The notes under the pieces are model-generated. The model ran no database searches and was not told where the DNA came from. It saw only the letters and a program-made list of their open reading frames with translations. DNA of 64,000 nucleotides from Rhynchosporium graminicola (Eukaryota > Ascomycota > Leotiomycetes > Helotiales > Ploettnerulaceae). Positions within the stretch are counted from its first letter, which is position 1; every line of letters starts with the position of its first letter. Made by a program: the position numbers and the translations under genes. Positions 12,901-23,727 of the stretch are shown piece after piece. Location: the NCBI GenBank assembly GCA_900074885.1, contig FJUW01000002.1:943001-1007000 (forward strand), given 5' to 3'.

Positions 12901-15659
12901 GTTCTCCTGAATTTCCAGGTCTACATCCAACAACTAGCCACACAAGCTCAGACTTGCGGCACACCCCACCGCAGACTAGTATGATGCCACCTCCAATGGC
13001 TTTGTTTGATCCTGATGATAGCAATCGTCGTTTCGTCGGCACTCCGGATTATCTTGCGCCCGAGACGGTGAATGGTATTGGACAAGACGAAAACAGCGAT
13101 TGGTGGTCTGTTGGATGCATCTTATTCGAGTTTCTGTACGGCTTTCCACCATTCCATGCATCAACACCCGACGAGGTGTTTGAGAATATTCTCGCTCGAA
13201 GAATATCTTGGCCCGAAGATAACGATTTCGAAGTCTCCCGAGAGGCAAAGGATCTGATGAACCAGCTTCTCTGCATCAACCCCCGTGAAAGACTTGGGGC
13301 TAATGCCGAGGACAAATTTTCTTGCGGCGGCGATGAAATACGAAACCACCCATGGTTCGAAGGCACACAATGGGATAAGCTTCTCGAAGACGATGCACAG
13401 TTTGTTCCTGCGCCCGAGAATCCAGAAGATACCGAATATTTTGATTCTCGTGGTGCTACCTTGCAATCTTTTGCAGAGGAGATGGAAGATCAGACGTCGC
13501 CGCAACCATCGACAGCAAGTACAGAATATCACGAACGTCCCCACGACGCTTTGTCTCGTGTACGGTCTCAGGTTAATTCGATCAAGCGTGGCTTGATGCC
13601 ACTTCACATTCCGCCACATGTCCGCGAAATGAAGAGTCGGAGACTCAGCGAACCAGTTGTAGCCGACGATTTCGGTAATTTTACTTTCAAAAATCTGCCG
13701 GTTTTGGAGAAGGCGAATAAAGACGTGATTCAGAAACTTCGTGCAGAGGCTCTTGCTGCGCAGCATAAACAGAATGCTACGAGCCAAATTGGCACTGGAC
13801 CAAGCATGGCTACATCACCAGGGCCGGTTCTAGAAGGTAGCCCAATCCTACCAATGCCTATCCAGCGGACACTCTCCAATGCCAAAAATTCGGCCAGGCC
13901 ATCGTCACCATCGGGGTTTAGCCAGGCAAACTCGTCGCCTAATAGAGCGTCTCAACCCTCCTCGCCACTTCTCGTTTCGTTCGTCGCAGGTCAGAACGGC
14001 GAGGGTCGCCGTAAAACATCGAGCACTTCCTCCAGCTTGTCCCATCAGTCGGGTAATTCTTTGGCTCCAGGGAGCTTCTTCGATGGTCCTCGGCTACCAT
14101 CAAATCTTCAAAAGGCCTCCTCAGCTGTTTCGTCACCAATCAAGACTAGAGGAGGTGCACCGCCACCATTGCCACTGTCGCCTCCCAAGGTTTCAACACC
14201 AAAACAAGCCAGTAATTCTTCTTCGAGGGCTCGATCACAGACTGTGGGCTCGCAGGAGGGTAGTCCAATACCTGCGGACCTCTTCTCTCATCGCAAGCGC
14301 CGCAGCCAAGTTTTCGACATGTCGCCGTCCTCTTCAGACAATGAAGGTGATAAGGCTAACGCTCTTCTACGCGTTCAGCGCCGCCGACAAAGTTCTCGTC
14401 GATTGTCTCAAATTACTTTGGCAGATGGTCCAACATTTAGACCTCTCGACGTTCTCATCTGTGAAGATCATCCCGTCTCACGTATGGTGATGGAGAAGTT
14501 ACTGGAGAAGCTGCGCTGTAGAACCATCACTGTCTCCAATGGAGCCGAAGCTATGCGGTATGCTATGAGCGAGATCAAGTTCGATATCATCATGATGGAA
14601 TTCAAGCTACCCCAGATCAATGGCGCAGATGTTGCTCGAATGATTCGAGATACCAAGAATGCTAACTCTACCACTCCGATCGTTGCCGTTACTGGTTATC
14701 TGAAGGAGTTACAAGCACCGCATAACTTCGATGCCCTGATTGAGAAACCTCCAACAACTTCTAAATTGACCGAAGCCATGTGTCGACTTTGCCAGTGGCG
14801 GGCTCCAGCACCCGGTCAGATCACATCATATCCTTTGGGATTTCCTCAGCCTTCGGGCTTGCGGCAAGAAAGCCTTCGGCTAGAAGACAGCCCGACCTCC
14901 AATGGATCTTTAAGTTATGCTCATATGCCTGGCAGCTATAGAGGTTCAAGCAGGGCAGAATCTCGAGACTCAAGTCTCTTCGGGGATACGGGATCCCTAG
15001 CGAATGAAGATATCAATGTTTTGATCAGTCGTAAGGCGACAGGAGACTGGGATGATATATCGGGTCTCGGTATCAGTAACGAGGACGCAGTGCTTGAGTC
15101 TCGTGACCTGCCCAAAGTTCTACCTCCGCGGCTTCTCCACGAAGAGTCTGCTCCGGGTCGTATGGAGCTGACTAACAGACTTCCAATTCGCCAAAGATCG
15201 ATTGAAAAAATCAAGATGAAGCGAGAGTCTATAGAAAAGCATCGTCGCGATTGCGCCGAATCAGCCGAATCAGGTGACGACGAAGATGAAGTTCTAGGTG
15301 ATGTCATGGTTCGTGAGAAGACGAGCCCGAAGGGCGCCCCCAAAGCTCACCGCGGGTCTAAACTTAGCACTGAAATGATGAGAACAAACAGCCGTGGAAG
15401 CGTTGTTTCCAGCTCAGATGCAACAATCTATGCCGACGCCATTGAACCCCCTCCAACGGTTGCCGAAGAACCTCCTTTGGCTTACGAGATCAGCGGTGCA
15501 ACCTTGACACCGCCTGAAGTCTTTACCACGCCAGGTGAAAATGTATTCGAAATCGATATGAACGAGACTCCAAGACCATCCTCCTCTCAAAGAGATCCAA
15601 TGGATGTTGATCAAACACCACGGGCACCATCTGCAGCCTCAAATCAAACAAGAGTGTAA
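9905..15659 (+). CDS. rim15: Rim15-type PAS/AGC protein kinase with receiver domain
   Basis: Serine/threonine kinase integrating nutrient signals and quiescence (Rim15 of yeast, Cek1 of fission yeast). Exon 1 is 9905-10402, intron 10403-10448 (GTACGT..TAG, 46 nt), exon 2 is 10449-15659; 1902 aa. The PAS domain spans about residues 45-120. A C2HC zinc finger follows at about 225-244 (CRICERQIP..H..C). The kinase domain starts near 703 with GAFGSVY and has HRDLKPDN near 827 and DFGLS near 846. An insert of roughly 180 residues precedes the activation-segment end GTPDYLAPE near 1028, as in this family. A response-regulator receiver domain lies at about 1497-1614 (CEDHPVSRMVMEKL, KPP). Its phosphoacceptor position reads MMEFKLP, Glu where Asp is usual. 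Long Ser/Pro-rich linkers separate the domains. Start chosen as the first ATG ahead of the PAS domain. Confidence 0.97.
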
Positions 15660-17304
15660 CATGTACAAAAGCAAAAGCAGAGACCGGCGAGATATTTGAT
15701 GTCAACCCAAAAAAACTACCTTTCTATCCGGTAAAAAAAAAAAAACTTCTGATACTTTAACAACGATCCTTTTTTTGCAACGGACAGCGCGGCGTTATGG
15801 TTAATTTTTGCTCATGAAGGATAGAGCGGCGGGATGGGAACACGAAAGGGCGTTATTTGATTACTGGTCTGGCGTTTCTTGCTATATGCTGCATTTACAC
15901 ACCGGAGTGGTGTCGCTCTGCTCACATCGCACTTTTCATTTTTCCTCTTCTCAATCAAACGGAACCAGAAAAATGCGTGTCTACACTTGATCTTTACAAT
16001 GCATTTTTCTTTGCTTTGTCGCGGGCGGATGCCTGTACTCACGACTCGCCTTGCAATTTCCTTATCTAGCTTTCTTTGTACAATTTGCCTGGGCCTCTGT
16101 GATGAGGGTGGAAGGGGTTGATCTTACTTCGGATGTTTCTCTGTGTATTTGCTTACTTGCTTACTTGACTGGTGTGGACCTTTTCCTTCCAGATTTTTTG
16201 ATATCAATATCCACCTACGTATAGGCTGGAGCTTCCTTTCGCTGTTATCAGTTCCAACGCTTTGTTGCGTGGAGTTTCGAGTGCAAGGCCGAGGGGCGCA
16301 GGTCCTATGCGCAGACACTTGGACGACAATATCCCAGGTTTGCCGACATGGATATATTTATTGTAGAAGTAAAGGTGCAATACAAAATCATTAAATTGCC
16401 TGTTGGTCTACTTGCGAAGCGATGCATGTGGCCGCCAGCATCTCCAGTTCCTACGGCCAACTGCAGAGCCACCATTTACTGACAGTGGTGATACAGACTA
16501 GATTCCCTCAAAAAATGCCGTATGCAAATGACGGATTGTTTCAAAATTTGACATTGCCTATTCGCTTTGGAGCAGCGCCTGGGTTGTATTAAACGATGTA
16601 ATCGAATTTATGTGCAATTTCGAGCACACTTGGTTTGACAGTAATTGGCGAAGCCACCCGTGCTGCAATCATTGCACTAGGAATACTCAATATTTATGGG
16701 TATGCTGGGCGCGTCTGAGATTATTGTAGCATTCGGTGTGCTCAGATGGGCCAGGAAGCTTTATCTTCCCCTGAGGCTGTATGATATGCCCGGCGTGTAA
16801 GGCTTTTTACATTGACGCTTTTGTACTTCGATCGTGTTAGAAGGTCGTTCCAATAACATTGTATTATTGTTGACCCGACACATCCTGTCTGTCAAAGGAT
16901 CCAAGTCTCGAAATCCTACGAATCATATGCTAATATTTCTCTAGTTTGTTCTCTTCACGCTAGTCACGTTCATCTTTGTAGGAAATCTTTATGATCAACC
17001 GTACTCACTTAAGTGCTCTCCTCCCTGTGTTCTGTGTAATTGGAAATCAGGCGTCGCGGTATTGGAGTTCTTCTTCACTTGGCATGACACTCCTGTACGA
17101 TTTGCTCAAGAAAAGTGGTATGTTTGAAGGTACACGGCTGTCTTATGTCTGACTTGAATGACTTCTATAATTATTTGGTCATGAGAGCGAGGAATACATT
17201 TTGCTTTCTTCGTGGTCTAAGGACGCCATTCCCACCCCAGACTTGCATTTAACGACACCATCTCTTTCAGAATTCCAGACTTGTTCTCAATTCGCCTCAT
17301 CCTC
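15660..17304. other. Intergenic, 3' side of rim15
   Basis: No supported gene. The first few hundred bases carry A- and T-runs and are probably rim15 3' UTR and terminator. The remaining ORFs are short and overlap one another on both strands without motifs. Confidence 0.5.
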
Positions 17305-17514
17305 CTACCCCAACGCAGTCAAGGGACGCTTGTATTGTTGAGCAACCTCCTCCAATTTGGGCTTCGGAATAGTATAGTGTCGAGCTCGAAAGCGGAAGTG
17401 GAGTTTACTGGCAGATCTTGAATCCCAAGCATGAAAGATCGGACCTCTCTCGGCGTTAGGTGAGACGAGAAGATAATTATCACAAAGGTTACCGATAAGA
17501 AGTAAGCGCACCAT
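17305..17514 (-). CDS. Hypothetical 69-aa ORF
   Basis: ATG-initiated ORF on the same strand and just downstream of the coiled-coil ORF at 17529-17975. Basic and aromatic-rich, with no recognised domain. It might be a separate small gene or a 3' exon of its neighbour, but I could find no clean splice pair linking them. Confidence 0.15.
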   Translation of the reverse strand: MVRLLLIGNLCDNYLLVSPNAERGPIFHAWDSRSASKLHFRFRARHYTIPKPKLEEVAQQYKRPLTALG

Positions 17515-17528
17515 AGATAGGAACGACT

Positions 17529-17975
17529 CTAGGGATTGGTCAATATCTCGTTCTTGGTTCGATAGTCTTGTATCCTTACAAATATCTCGTCCATTATACT
17601 GTGAATCAGTGGTCGAGTCGCCGATGCTAGTGTCGCTATAGTACTATTCCTCAAATTTGCGAGAGGATTCTCAGAGCCGAGTTGAAGTCTTCCTAGAGCA
17701 TCATTTACGTCCTGCAGTTCTGAAGTTATCCGTTCGGCGAAGAACGCAGTTCGCTCGGTATTCTGCAGAACAAGTAATAATGCTGTTGAGTGATTCTCGG
17801 ACTCCGTTTGTAATCTTTCTGCGACACTGTTCGCGTCCCATAGTTCTGAATTCATCCGTTCAGAGAAGGACGCGGTTCTCTCGGTGTTCCGAGCAATGGC
17901 ATCCAATGACTGTAATGCTTCCTGCCATGATTTTTCCTGAGGTACTTCGAACCATAATTCATCAGTCTGCGCCAT
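17529..17975 (-). CDS. Hypothetical coiled-coil protein with internal repeat (148 aa)
   Basis: Not recognised. From ATG 17975 the frame gives MAQTDELWF, then two copies of a helical unit, NTERTASFSERMNSEL and NTERTAFFAERITSEL, each followed by a similar D/A..RLQ segment, so the unit is an internal duplication of about 40 residues. The composition (Glu, Gln, Leu, Arg) suggests a coiled coil. The heptad-like regularity and repeat make chance less likely, but there is no family match and no conserved neighbour. Confidence 0.35.
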   Translation of the reverse strand: MAQTDELWFEVPQEKSWQEALQSLDAIARNTERTASFSERMNSELWDANSVAERLQTESENHSTALLLVLQNTERTAFFAERITSELQDVNDALGRLQLGSENPLANLRNSTIATLASATRPLIHSIMDEIFVRIQDYRTKNEILTNP

Positions 17976-18262
17976 CTTCAGAGTTCTCTTCCGCAAGGTG
18001 TTTAGGGGGAAGAAAGAAATATATTGTTGTGAAGAGGATTTATCAAATATTCCCAGCCACGAAGAACAAAGATACCTGTTTGCAGAGACTACGATTTCGT
18101 ATCAAAGAGCGTCCTCGATTTTTGAGGACGCTCTTTGTCACGTCCCGGCAACATCTTTCAAGTTTCGCCCACAGGAGAATGTTAACACCCCATCCCTTCG
18201 TGTTTATCCTCGTCGTTTCCAATCCTTCACAACCTCTGCTCAATACTTGAATAAACGCGAAT

Positions 18263-19111
18263 ATGGATTTATCTCATGCAAAAACTCCGGCGAAGAATAT
18301 AGAAGATATTCTTCTACTTTTAAGCGACGAGGACATCATGAGGATGATCGAGCAGCAACTGAGTCTTCAAGAAGGCAATGCCACTCGCTGGGCATTGCCC
18401 ACGATTCTTAATAATATCTTCCACAACCTACCCGCCATTTCTCAAGTATTGTTATACTTTTCTCCGCTTATCTTAGCCAGGAAATCAAGCATCAATGGGA
18501 AGAGTCTCAAAGCTTGGGCCTGGAAGATGTTCAGACTCAACTGCCTAGTTGTCGCGATGTTGGCTCTCATCAGTTTCAGTATCGCCATAGACAACTGGTT
18601 TGATTCTTCATACGCTGCTGGAAAGAGGACCATAATTCAACAGTACGTAGCTTTGAACTGCTTTAATCTTTCATTGATCTCGCACGGAGATCGATTTCTC
18701 GGTTGAGCTGACCCCAATCCCGAGACGACATGTTGTTGCCATACTAAAGCCTGAAACAGAGTTACAGAGTGTGCAGTGCGCTTCAAAGAACTGGCATGTG
18801 AAATCGATCGGAAAACCTCTGCGGAGAGAGAATGCTTTGCTTTGGGAATGTGCTTAGCTCAACCATTGTGGGCTCTGACATCTCAAGCCTTTCTCGGCAA
18901 CTGGTGGGAAATCTACAAGATATTGGTTGACAATTATCGATGGATTCCAGTTGTTATTTCATTAACACAAATGTGGCTCTCCCTCTTGTTATCGAAGACT
19001 TCATGGCCTATGGACCTCCTTTATATTGTAGATGGAATTGTAGATGGGGATGAACGGGGATCTCAGGCCCTACCGGCTGAGATTGATCCTATGACTGGAG
19101 TGGCTGAATAA
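18263..19111 (+). CDS. Hypothetical membrane protein, exon structure uncertain
   Basis: Not recognised. The first exon, ATG 18263 to about 18642, encodes an acidic start (MDLSHAKTPAKNIEDILLLL) and two hydrophobic segments (about residues 55-75 and 95-112), and ends at a good GTACGT donor. A second open segment, about 18776-19111, has another hydrophobic stretch (WIPVVISLTQMWLSLLL) and ends at TAA 19111. No AG acceptor joins the two in a single frame: the in-phase acceptor at 18768-18769 enters a different frame that stops after about 30 codons. Either the second exon frame is broken or the model is wrong. Confidence 0.3.
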
Positions 19112-19617
19112 GACGAACCTCTAGTTGGATTTGCACCATTCGATCCTACAAATATGGGCATTTGAGAGGGAGATTTCTAGATCTGTATCATGTATCATTT
19201 CCGATTTCGCATACCTGCGCAAAATCCTTGGCCATTAGCTGTACCCGTTGGCTCCATTGTGTCTTAACAAAGAAGCAACTCTTTAGACTGACATCCGCCG
19301 TGGTTTACAATGCGTATACAGAACAATGAATTTATTTTCCAATGAATATCAAAGAATAATCTTTCTCTGAACGGCGAAGACAAAAAAAGCACTGTTCAAT
19401 TGTGTAAATCACATCAAATGCCTGTTGTAGCGGAACAGTGAGTTTACATATATCTTAAAATGCTTCAATGAAGCGTAATTTTGATCAGTAATTCAATAGC
19501 TTTTAATTCTGAAGCACTCAACTTATCAAATTCTTGTGCGACATCTTTCGAGGCGATAAATCCATATTTCAATCATCAGAGATATCTTCTGTTGTACCTT
19601 CACCCTCCAAACTCAGG

Positions 19618-20517
19618 ATGTCTTGCACCGACATGATCACCTTTTACCGAGTCTGTGGCCATACAGTCAAAGGTATCCAACACTCTCCACCCTGCTTACT
19701 AGCGAGGACCGAAAACGAATGCTGGAATCCTCTGCCCCGGAAAATGGAGCGCAACTATGTGGTAGAACATTGTATGACATGTCTTTTCTGGTACGTTGAG
19801 AGCCTTTCCCCCGGAGAAGCTGCGGATTTACAGAGCGCCTTCATTCGAAAGCCAGTGGTTCTAGGAGAAAACCCACAAATCATGAACCCCGGATTTCACC
19901 AACCTTTACAAATGGCAAGTCTGGCAGGCGATGCTCGTAGGGCACAAATCTTCTACGAATCGAATAAACGAACTCGCACACAAAGGAATCTGGAAATTCT
20001 GAAGGCCAATTCGGACAAGCAAGCTAGATACAGGCAGTGGTTCCAAGATTACAATGACTATCTTAGGTCACTAGGCGCCGATCAAGAGCGTCCCTTCATC
20101 GTCGAGGTCTCAAAGAGACGGACAACCATAAACAATTTCTTTCGAGAAGCCAGGGGCCCGTTTCAAGACAGCACTTGCCCAATTTGTCAGGAGGATCTCG
20201 AATCAGAAGTAGTGGGAGCAGACCAATTAACAGTGAACATGGCTCGGTCTATTGCTTGCGGACACATATTCCACCACGCTTGCATTGAGTCCTGGCTCTG
20301 TTCTGATGGCAACCCTAGGTGTCCGATCTGCAGAAGGGAGTACAGCATCGTGTGCAATTACGGCTATGATGATCCAGTGCAAAGATTTTTTCCTGCTGAC
20401 AGAATATACCGGCAAGTCTCGGGGTATATACCATTCCCAAGAAATGGACGTGGTGGGAAAGGCATAACCCACATTGGTGAGCTTCCAGATCCGTGGGGGG
20501 ACTATCTCGGGTATTGA
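19618..20517 (+). CDS. RING-H2 finger protein (putative E3 ubiquitin ligase)
   Basis: Single-exon gene, 299 aa. The ATG at 19618 follows a pyrimidine/purine-mixed leader; the longer open frame upstream lacks ATG. The N-terminal half has scattered Cys/His (YRVCGHTVKG, EHCMTCLFWY) typical of fungal orphan proteins. The C-terminal half carries a RING-H2: CPICQEDL, then ACGHIFHHACIESWL, then CPICRREY, giving C3H2C3 zinc ligands at roughly residues 184-236. This domain binds E2 enzymes and promotes ubiquitin transfer; substrates are unknown. No transmembrane segment is evident. The domain call is firm, the biological role is not. Confidence 0.85.
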   Translation: MSCTDMITFYRVCGHTVKGIQHSPPCLLARTENECWNPLPRKMERNYVVEHCMTCLFWYVESLSPGEAADLQSAFIRKPVVLGENPQIMNPGFHQPLQMASLAGDARRAQIFYESNKRTRTQRNLEILKANSDKQARYRQWFQDYNDYLRSLGADQERPFIVEVSKRRTTINNFFREARGPFQDSTCPICQEDLESEVVGADQLTVNMARSIACGHIFHHACIESWLCSDGNPRCPICRREYSIVCNYGYDDPVQRFFPADRIYRQVSGYIPFPRNGRGGKGITHIGELPDPWGDYLGY

Positions 20518-21330
20518 GAATTCCCACCCAGAGTGTGAGGCTCGGAATCTACTGACTTCATAACAGCACCGATATTAGGTGAGTTTAATAATCTCGATTC
20601 AGACATATTTCTTCATTGAAGATCACCATATCTCTAGCTCCTAGGAGGTCTAGAGATACAAATTGGCCTATCAATCGAAAACAGGATCTCATTTGTTACA
20701 GTAGAAAATCATGATACACAATACATATTCAACAGGATCAATAATTACAATTCTAATTGCAGGATCTCTATGTGGCATTATACATGCAAATCTTCCATGA
20801 CTGTGTAAAATTTCATCCTGACAAGATTTATCGTGCTACCTGAAAACTTTTAACAGACTAACATAAATTCATGGTGCTTTCCGTTGACTGCCTGCAGTGT
20901 AGGCGCCAAACTTCCTTTCCTATTCTTTTTACAGCACCTGCGGAGTTCCCTCTCGATGTCTCGCTTAACCTTCGCTAAGTTCCAAACATGATGTTTGAGT
21001 ACTTCCGTCTCAAAGCAGAATCTAACGAGGACGTAATTGTTTTATGGTTGTTGTTATTTCTGTGGCTATCATTGTCCTTTATCATTATAGACGTGATGAA
21101 GGGTTTTGATTTTGATTTTGAATTTTCTTTTTCTTTTCTTTGTCAATATCCACTTTAACCGGATGCAGCACTATTTTGTTCAATTCGTCTTTATATTTAT
21201 TGTACTAGTGAGCCGCCTCGGGCCGACCTTTATTGTCTTCAAAAATTGGTGATGATTCTTGGTTAGAATACTTCTCTTAGCAATCACCCGTCAAGCAGAT
21301 TCGAGGCCGCATATAATCAGATCAGCAAAG
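20518..21330. other. Intergenic
   Basis: No gene seen. AT-rich, with T/C runs near 21120-21190 that probably form the promoter of the following macro-domain gene. Confidence 0.5.
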
Positions 21331-23266
21331 ATGGCATATACTCAGGGCTTTCGCGCCACTGCGGAGCACACTTATAGGAGCGTCCGAGTCGACCTTCTAA
21401 AAGGCCATATTCATGAGTTTCAAGCACAAGTAATTGCCATACCGATACCTGCGAATAACAGGGTGTTCGCAAGTTTCAATGCCGCCCAAATTAGAGCCAA
21501 CGAATCTATGAAGCTCTCTGTGGCTCAACGAGTTTACGAAGCGGCTGGTGATTCTGATGGGACCGGGCAACGAAGTCAGAAAGTAAGGCAAGGTGCATTT
21601 AGATCGACAGCTGAGCGTGAAGGCACAGCAAAGCTTACTGGGTCATATAATTTGGCGCCGGGTGTGAAGAGCATCATTCATGCTTACCATCCGAAATTAC
21701 CTGACAATGGAAGTAAAGAAGCCCTGGATACTTATGTGAAAGAATTGGTGGATGTATACCGGAGTATACTCGTCGAAATAGCCGATCCAGTTGCTTACAA
21801 GCGCGATGTGATAATCGCGATATCCCCTCTTATAGCAGCTCCTACAGATCGGTGTTTTGCACAGTGTAACATTTCCCCAAACTTGTCTTTGGGTTTCACG
21901 CGACGAGAGTTGTGGAAGAATTTCTTCGGAATTTGAAAATTTTCAAGGTCTCGAGATGAAATTTGTCATTTGACCTAATTCTGTTCTAATACCAGTCTCA
22001 CTTAGAGGGAGCAAAGACGGCTGTAGATACAATCGTTGAAATGATCGACCTTTCGCGAACGATAACGAAGGCTGGAAGGTACTTCCAGTACAAATCGCTG
22101 TCATTCTTCCACTAGCAGAGGGGGATGATGTGCGCGAAGATAAAAAGGGTGAGCCTTTCAGGTTGGAAATTAAGGAGCGGTTTTCTCTTCGAGACTTTTC
22201 GTAAGTTTGAAATGAATGCGAGTTGGAGCTTCTTCCGAATGAACTGAGATAACATGAGGAGATTCGAGAGCGATCCCGCGTCGAGGCCCTCAAAATTCTA
22301 TAGTCCGCCTCCTCCTTGCTATTCCACGGACTAAGTGTCACCTGGTCATACTCAGAAAGTCTACAAACTGAACCGTCTCCTCAGGACGATGGGTCGCCCG
22401 GTTATACTAAGATAAGGTATGTCTCCGAGAATCGTTCTCAAACGCCCTCGACTCGAAAGTTCAAGACTCTGGCCAAACTTGATCAAGGTCTCGAGGCCGA
22501 AGTGGAGAAAGAGAAGATCCTCGAAGAGATCCACCGAACGAATCTAGCGGAAATGAGGGCTAACGCAAATCAGGACTCGAATAACAAGAGAGACAAGAAG
22601 AGTGGAAAATCAGTAGATGTAGAAAACATCTCTGCTCCAGCTACGAGCAAAAGAGCTGCAAGAGCATCTACTGCTACAGATAAAGCTGCTACACATGAAG
22701 CATTCGAACAACCAATGCCGAAGTTGGTCAGACCAGAAACCCGGATCTTACCACCAGCACCAAGAGCCCCAGCTCCGGTGAGAAAAGAAACCAAAGTCCC
22801 ACCACCGCCGTCCAAAGGTACAGGTGCAATCAAGAAACCATTTCTAAAGACACCAGGAACTCCCCCGAAGCCTGCACGAGCACCACTTCCACGGAACCCG
22901 AAAGCCAATGCACTAGCCGCTAGATCACCACCCCAAGAGGCTGTTAGACCTGAATATTTGATGCTTGATGGTGTATCCGACCCGGATGACCAGTCGAATG
23001 AAGAATATCCGGAAGAGGAAACTGTAGATAGTGATGAAGAGAGTATTCCCGTTCTACCGCCTATCAGAGAGCCTAATGTGATTCCGAATTGTTTGGGACG
23101 GGATGAATTTGAAGATGGCTCGACTCCGGATCAGGAGCTGCATCGGACCAGGTCAAAGAGTGCTGGCAAGCGGAGCAGAGTGACAGATGAGGATGACGAG
23201 GATGATGAGGTGCAGGAGGAGAATCTTCAGCCGGTGAGGGAAACCAAGAAACCGCGGAGATCATGA
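21331..23266 (+). CDS. Macro-domain-like protein with disordered acidic tail; frame broken three times
   Basis: From ATG 21331 the frame encodes a divergent macro domain (ADP-ribose-binding fold): a VDLLKGHIHEFQAQVIAIPI start and the G.A..T.SYNLAPGVKSIIHAYHP strand. Near 21875 the sequence moves to another frame (LVFGFHATRVVEEFLRNL), followed by an intron 21948-21995 and the helix EGAKTAVDTIVEMI. Near 22050 it shifts again (ANDNEGWKVLPVQIAVILPL), followed by an intron starting at GTAAGT 22202. Near 22310 it shifts once more into a long Pro/Lys/Glu-rich tail ending at TGA 23266. Each shift corresponds to one missing base, at or near a C run. I read this as one gene of about 600 codons, either decaying or carrying assembly indels. 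The tail may instead be a separate gene. Confidence 0.6.
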
Positions 23267-23727
23267 GAGGGGTTTTACGTCAAGTGCTGGCACACCTGTC
23301 TCGGGTTACAACTTACAAGCTGGCGTTATACTGTGATTTGATTTGCTATTTGATTGCTGAATTATGTTCTTTGGTCTCGAGTGATTTGGTATGTGACTGT
23401 CATAGTGAGTTCAGAAGTTAGATAAGCAGGGTAGTCATCAGAAAGGAAGCATTATTCCATCAGAGAAGACACCGAGGTTGGCTTCATTTCATCGCCCGCT
23501 ACTCGACTTTGGTCTATTCATCATGAATGTGACACACCCAGTCATCAAACTTCCTTCTAAGCCTGTAATGAAGACGATCAGCATTTTGGGAACCATTTCA
23601 AATGTAATTTTGGATATCTCCAGTTTCTCCGCACAACCATGCGCCTCAAATATGTCGCCTGAAGCTCCTGTAATGCTTGCTGTCAATCCCATTTCTATAC
23701 CCCCATAACATTTTATTCCTGTGTGAT

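Noticed and set aside
13161..13787. 208-codon ORF antisense to rim15
   Set aside because: Shadow of the kinase coding strand; no independent motif.
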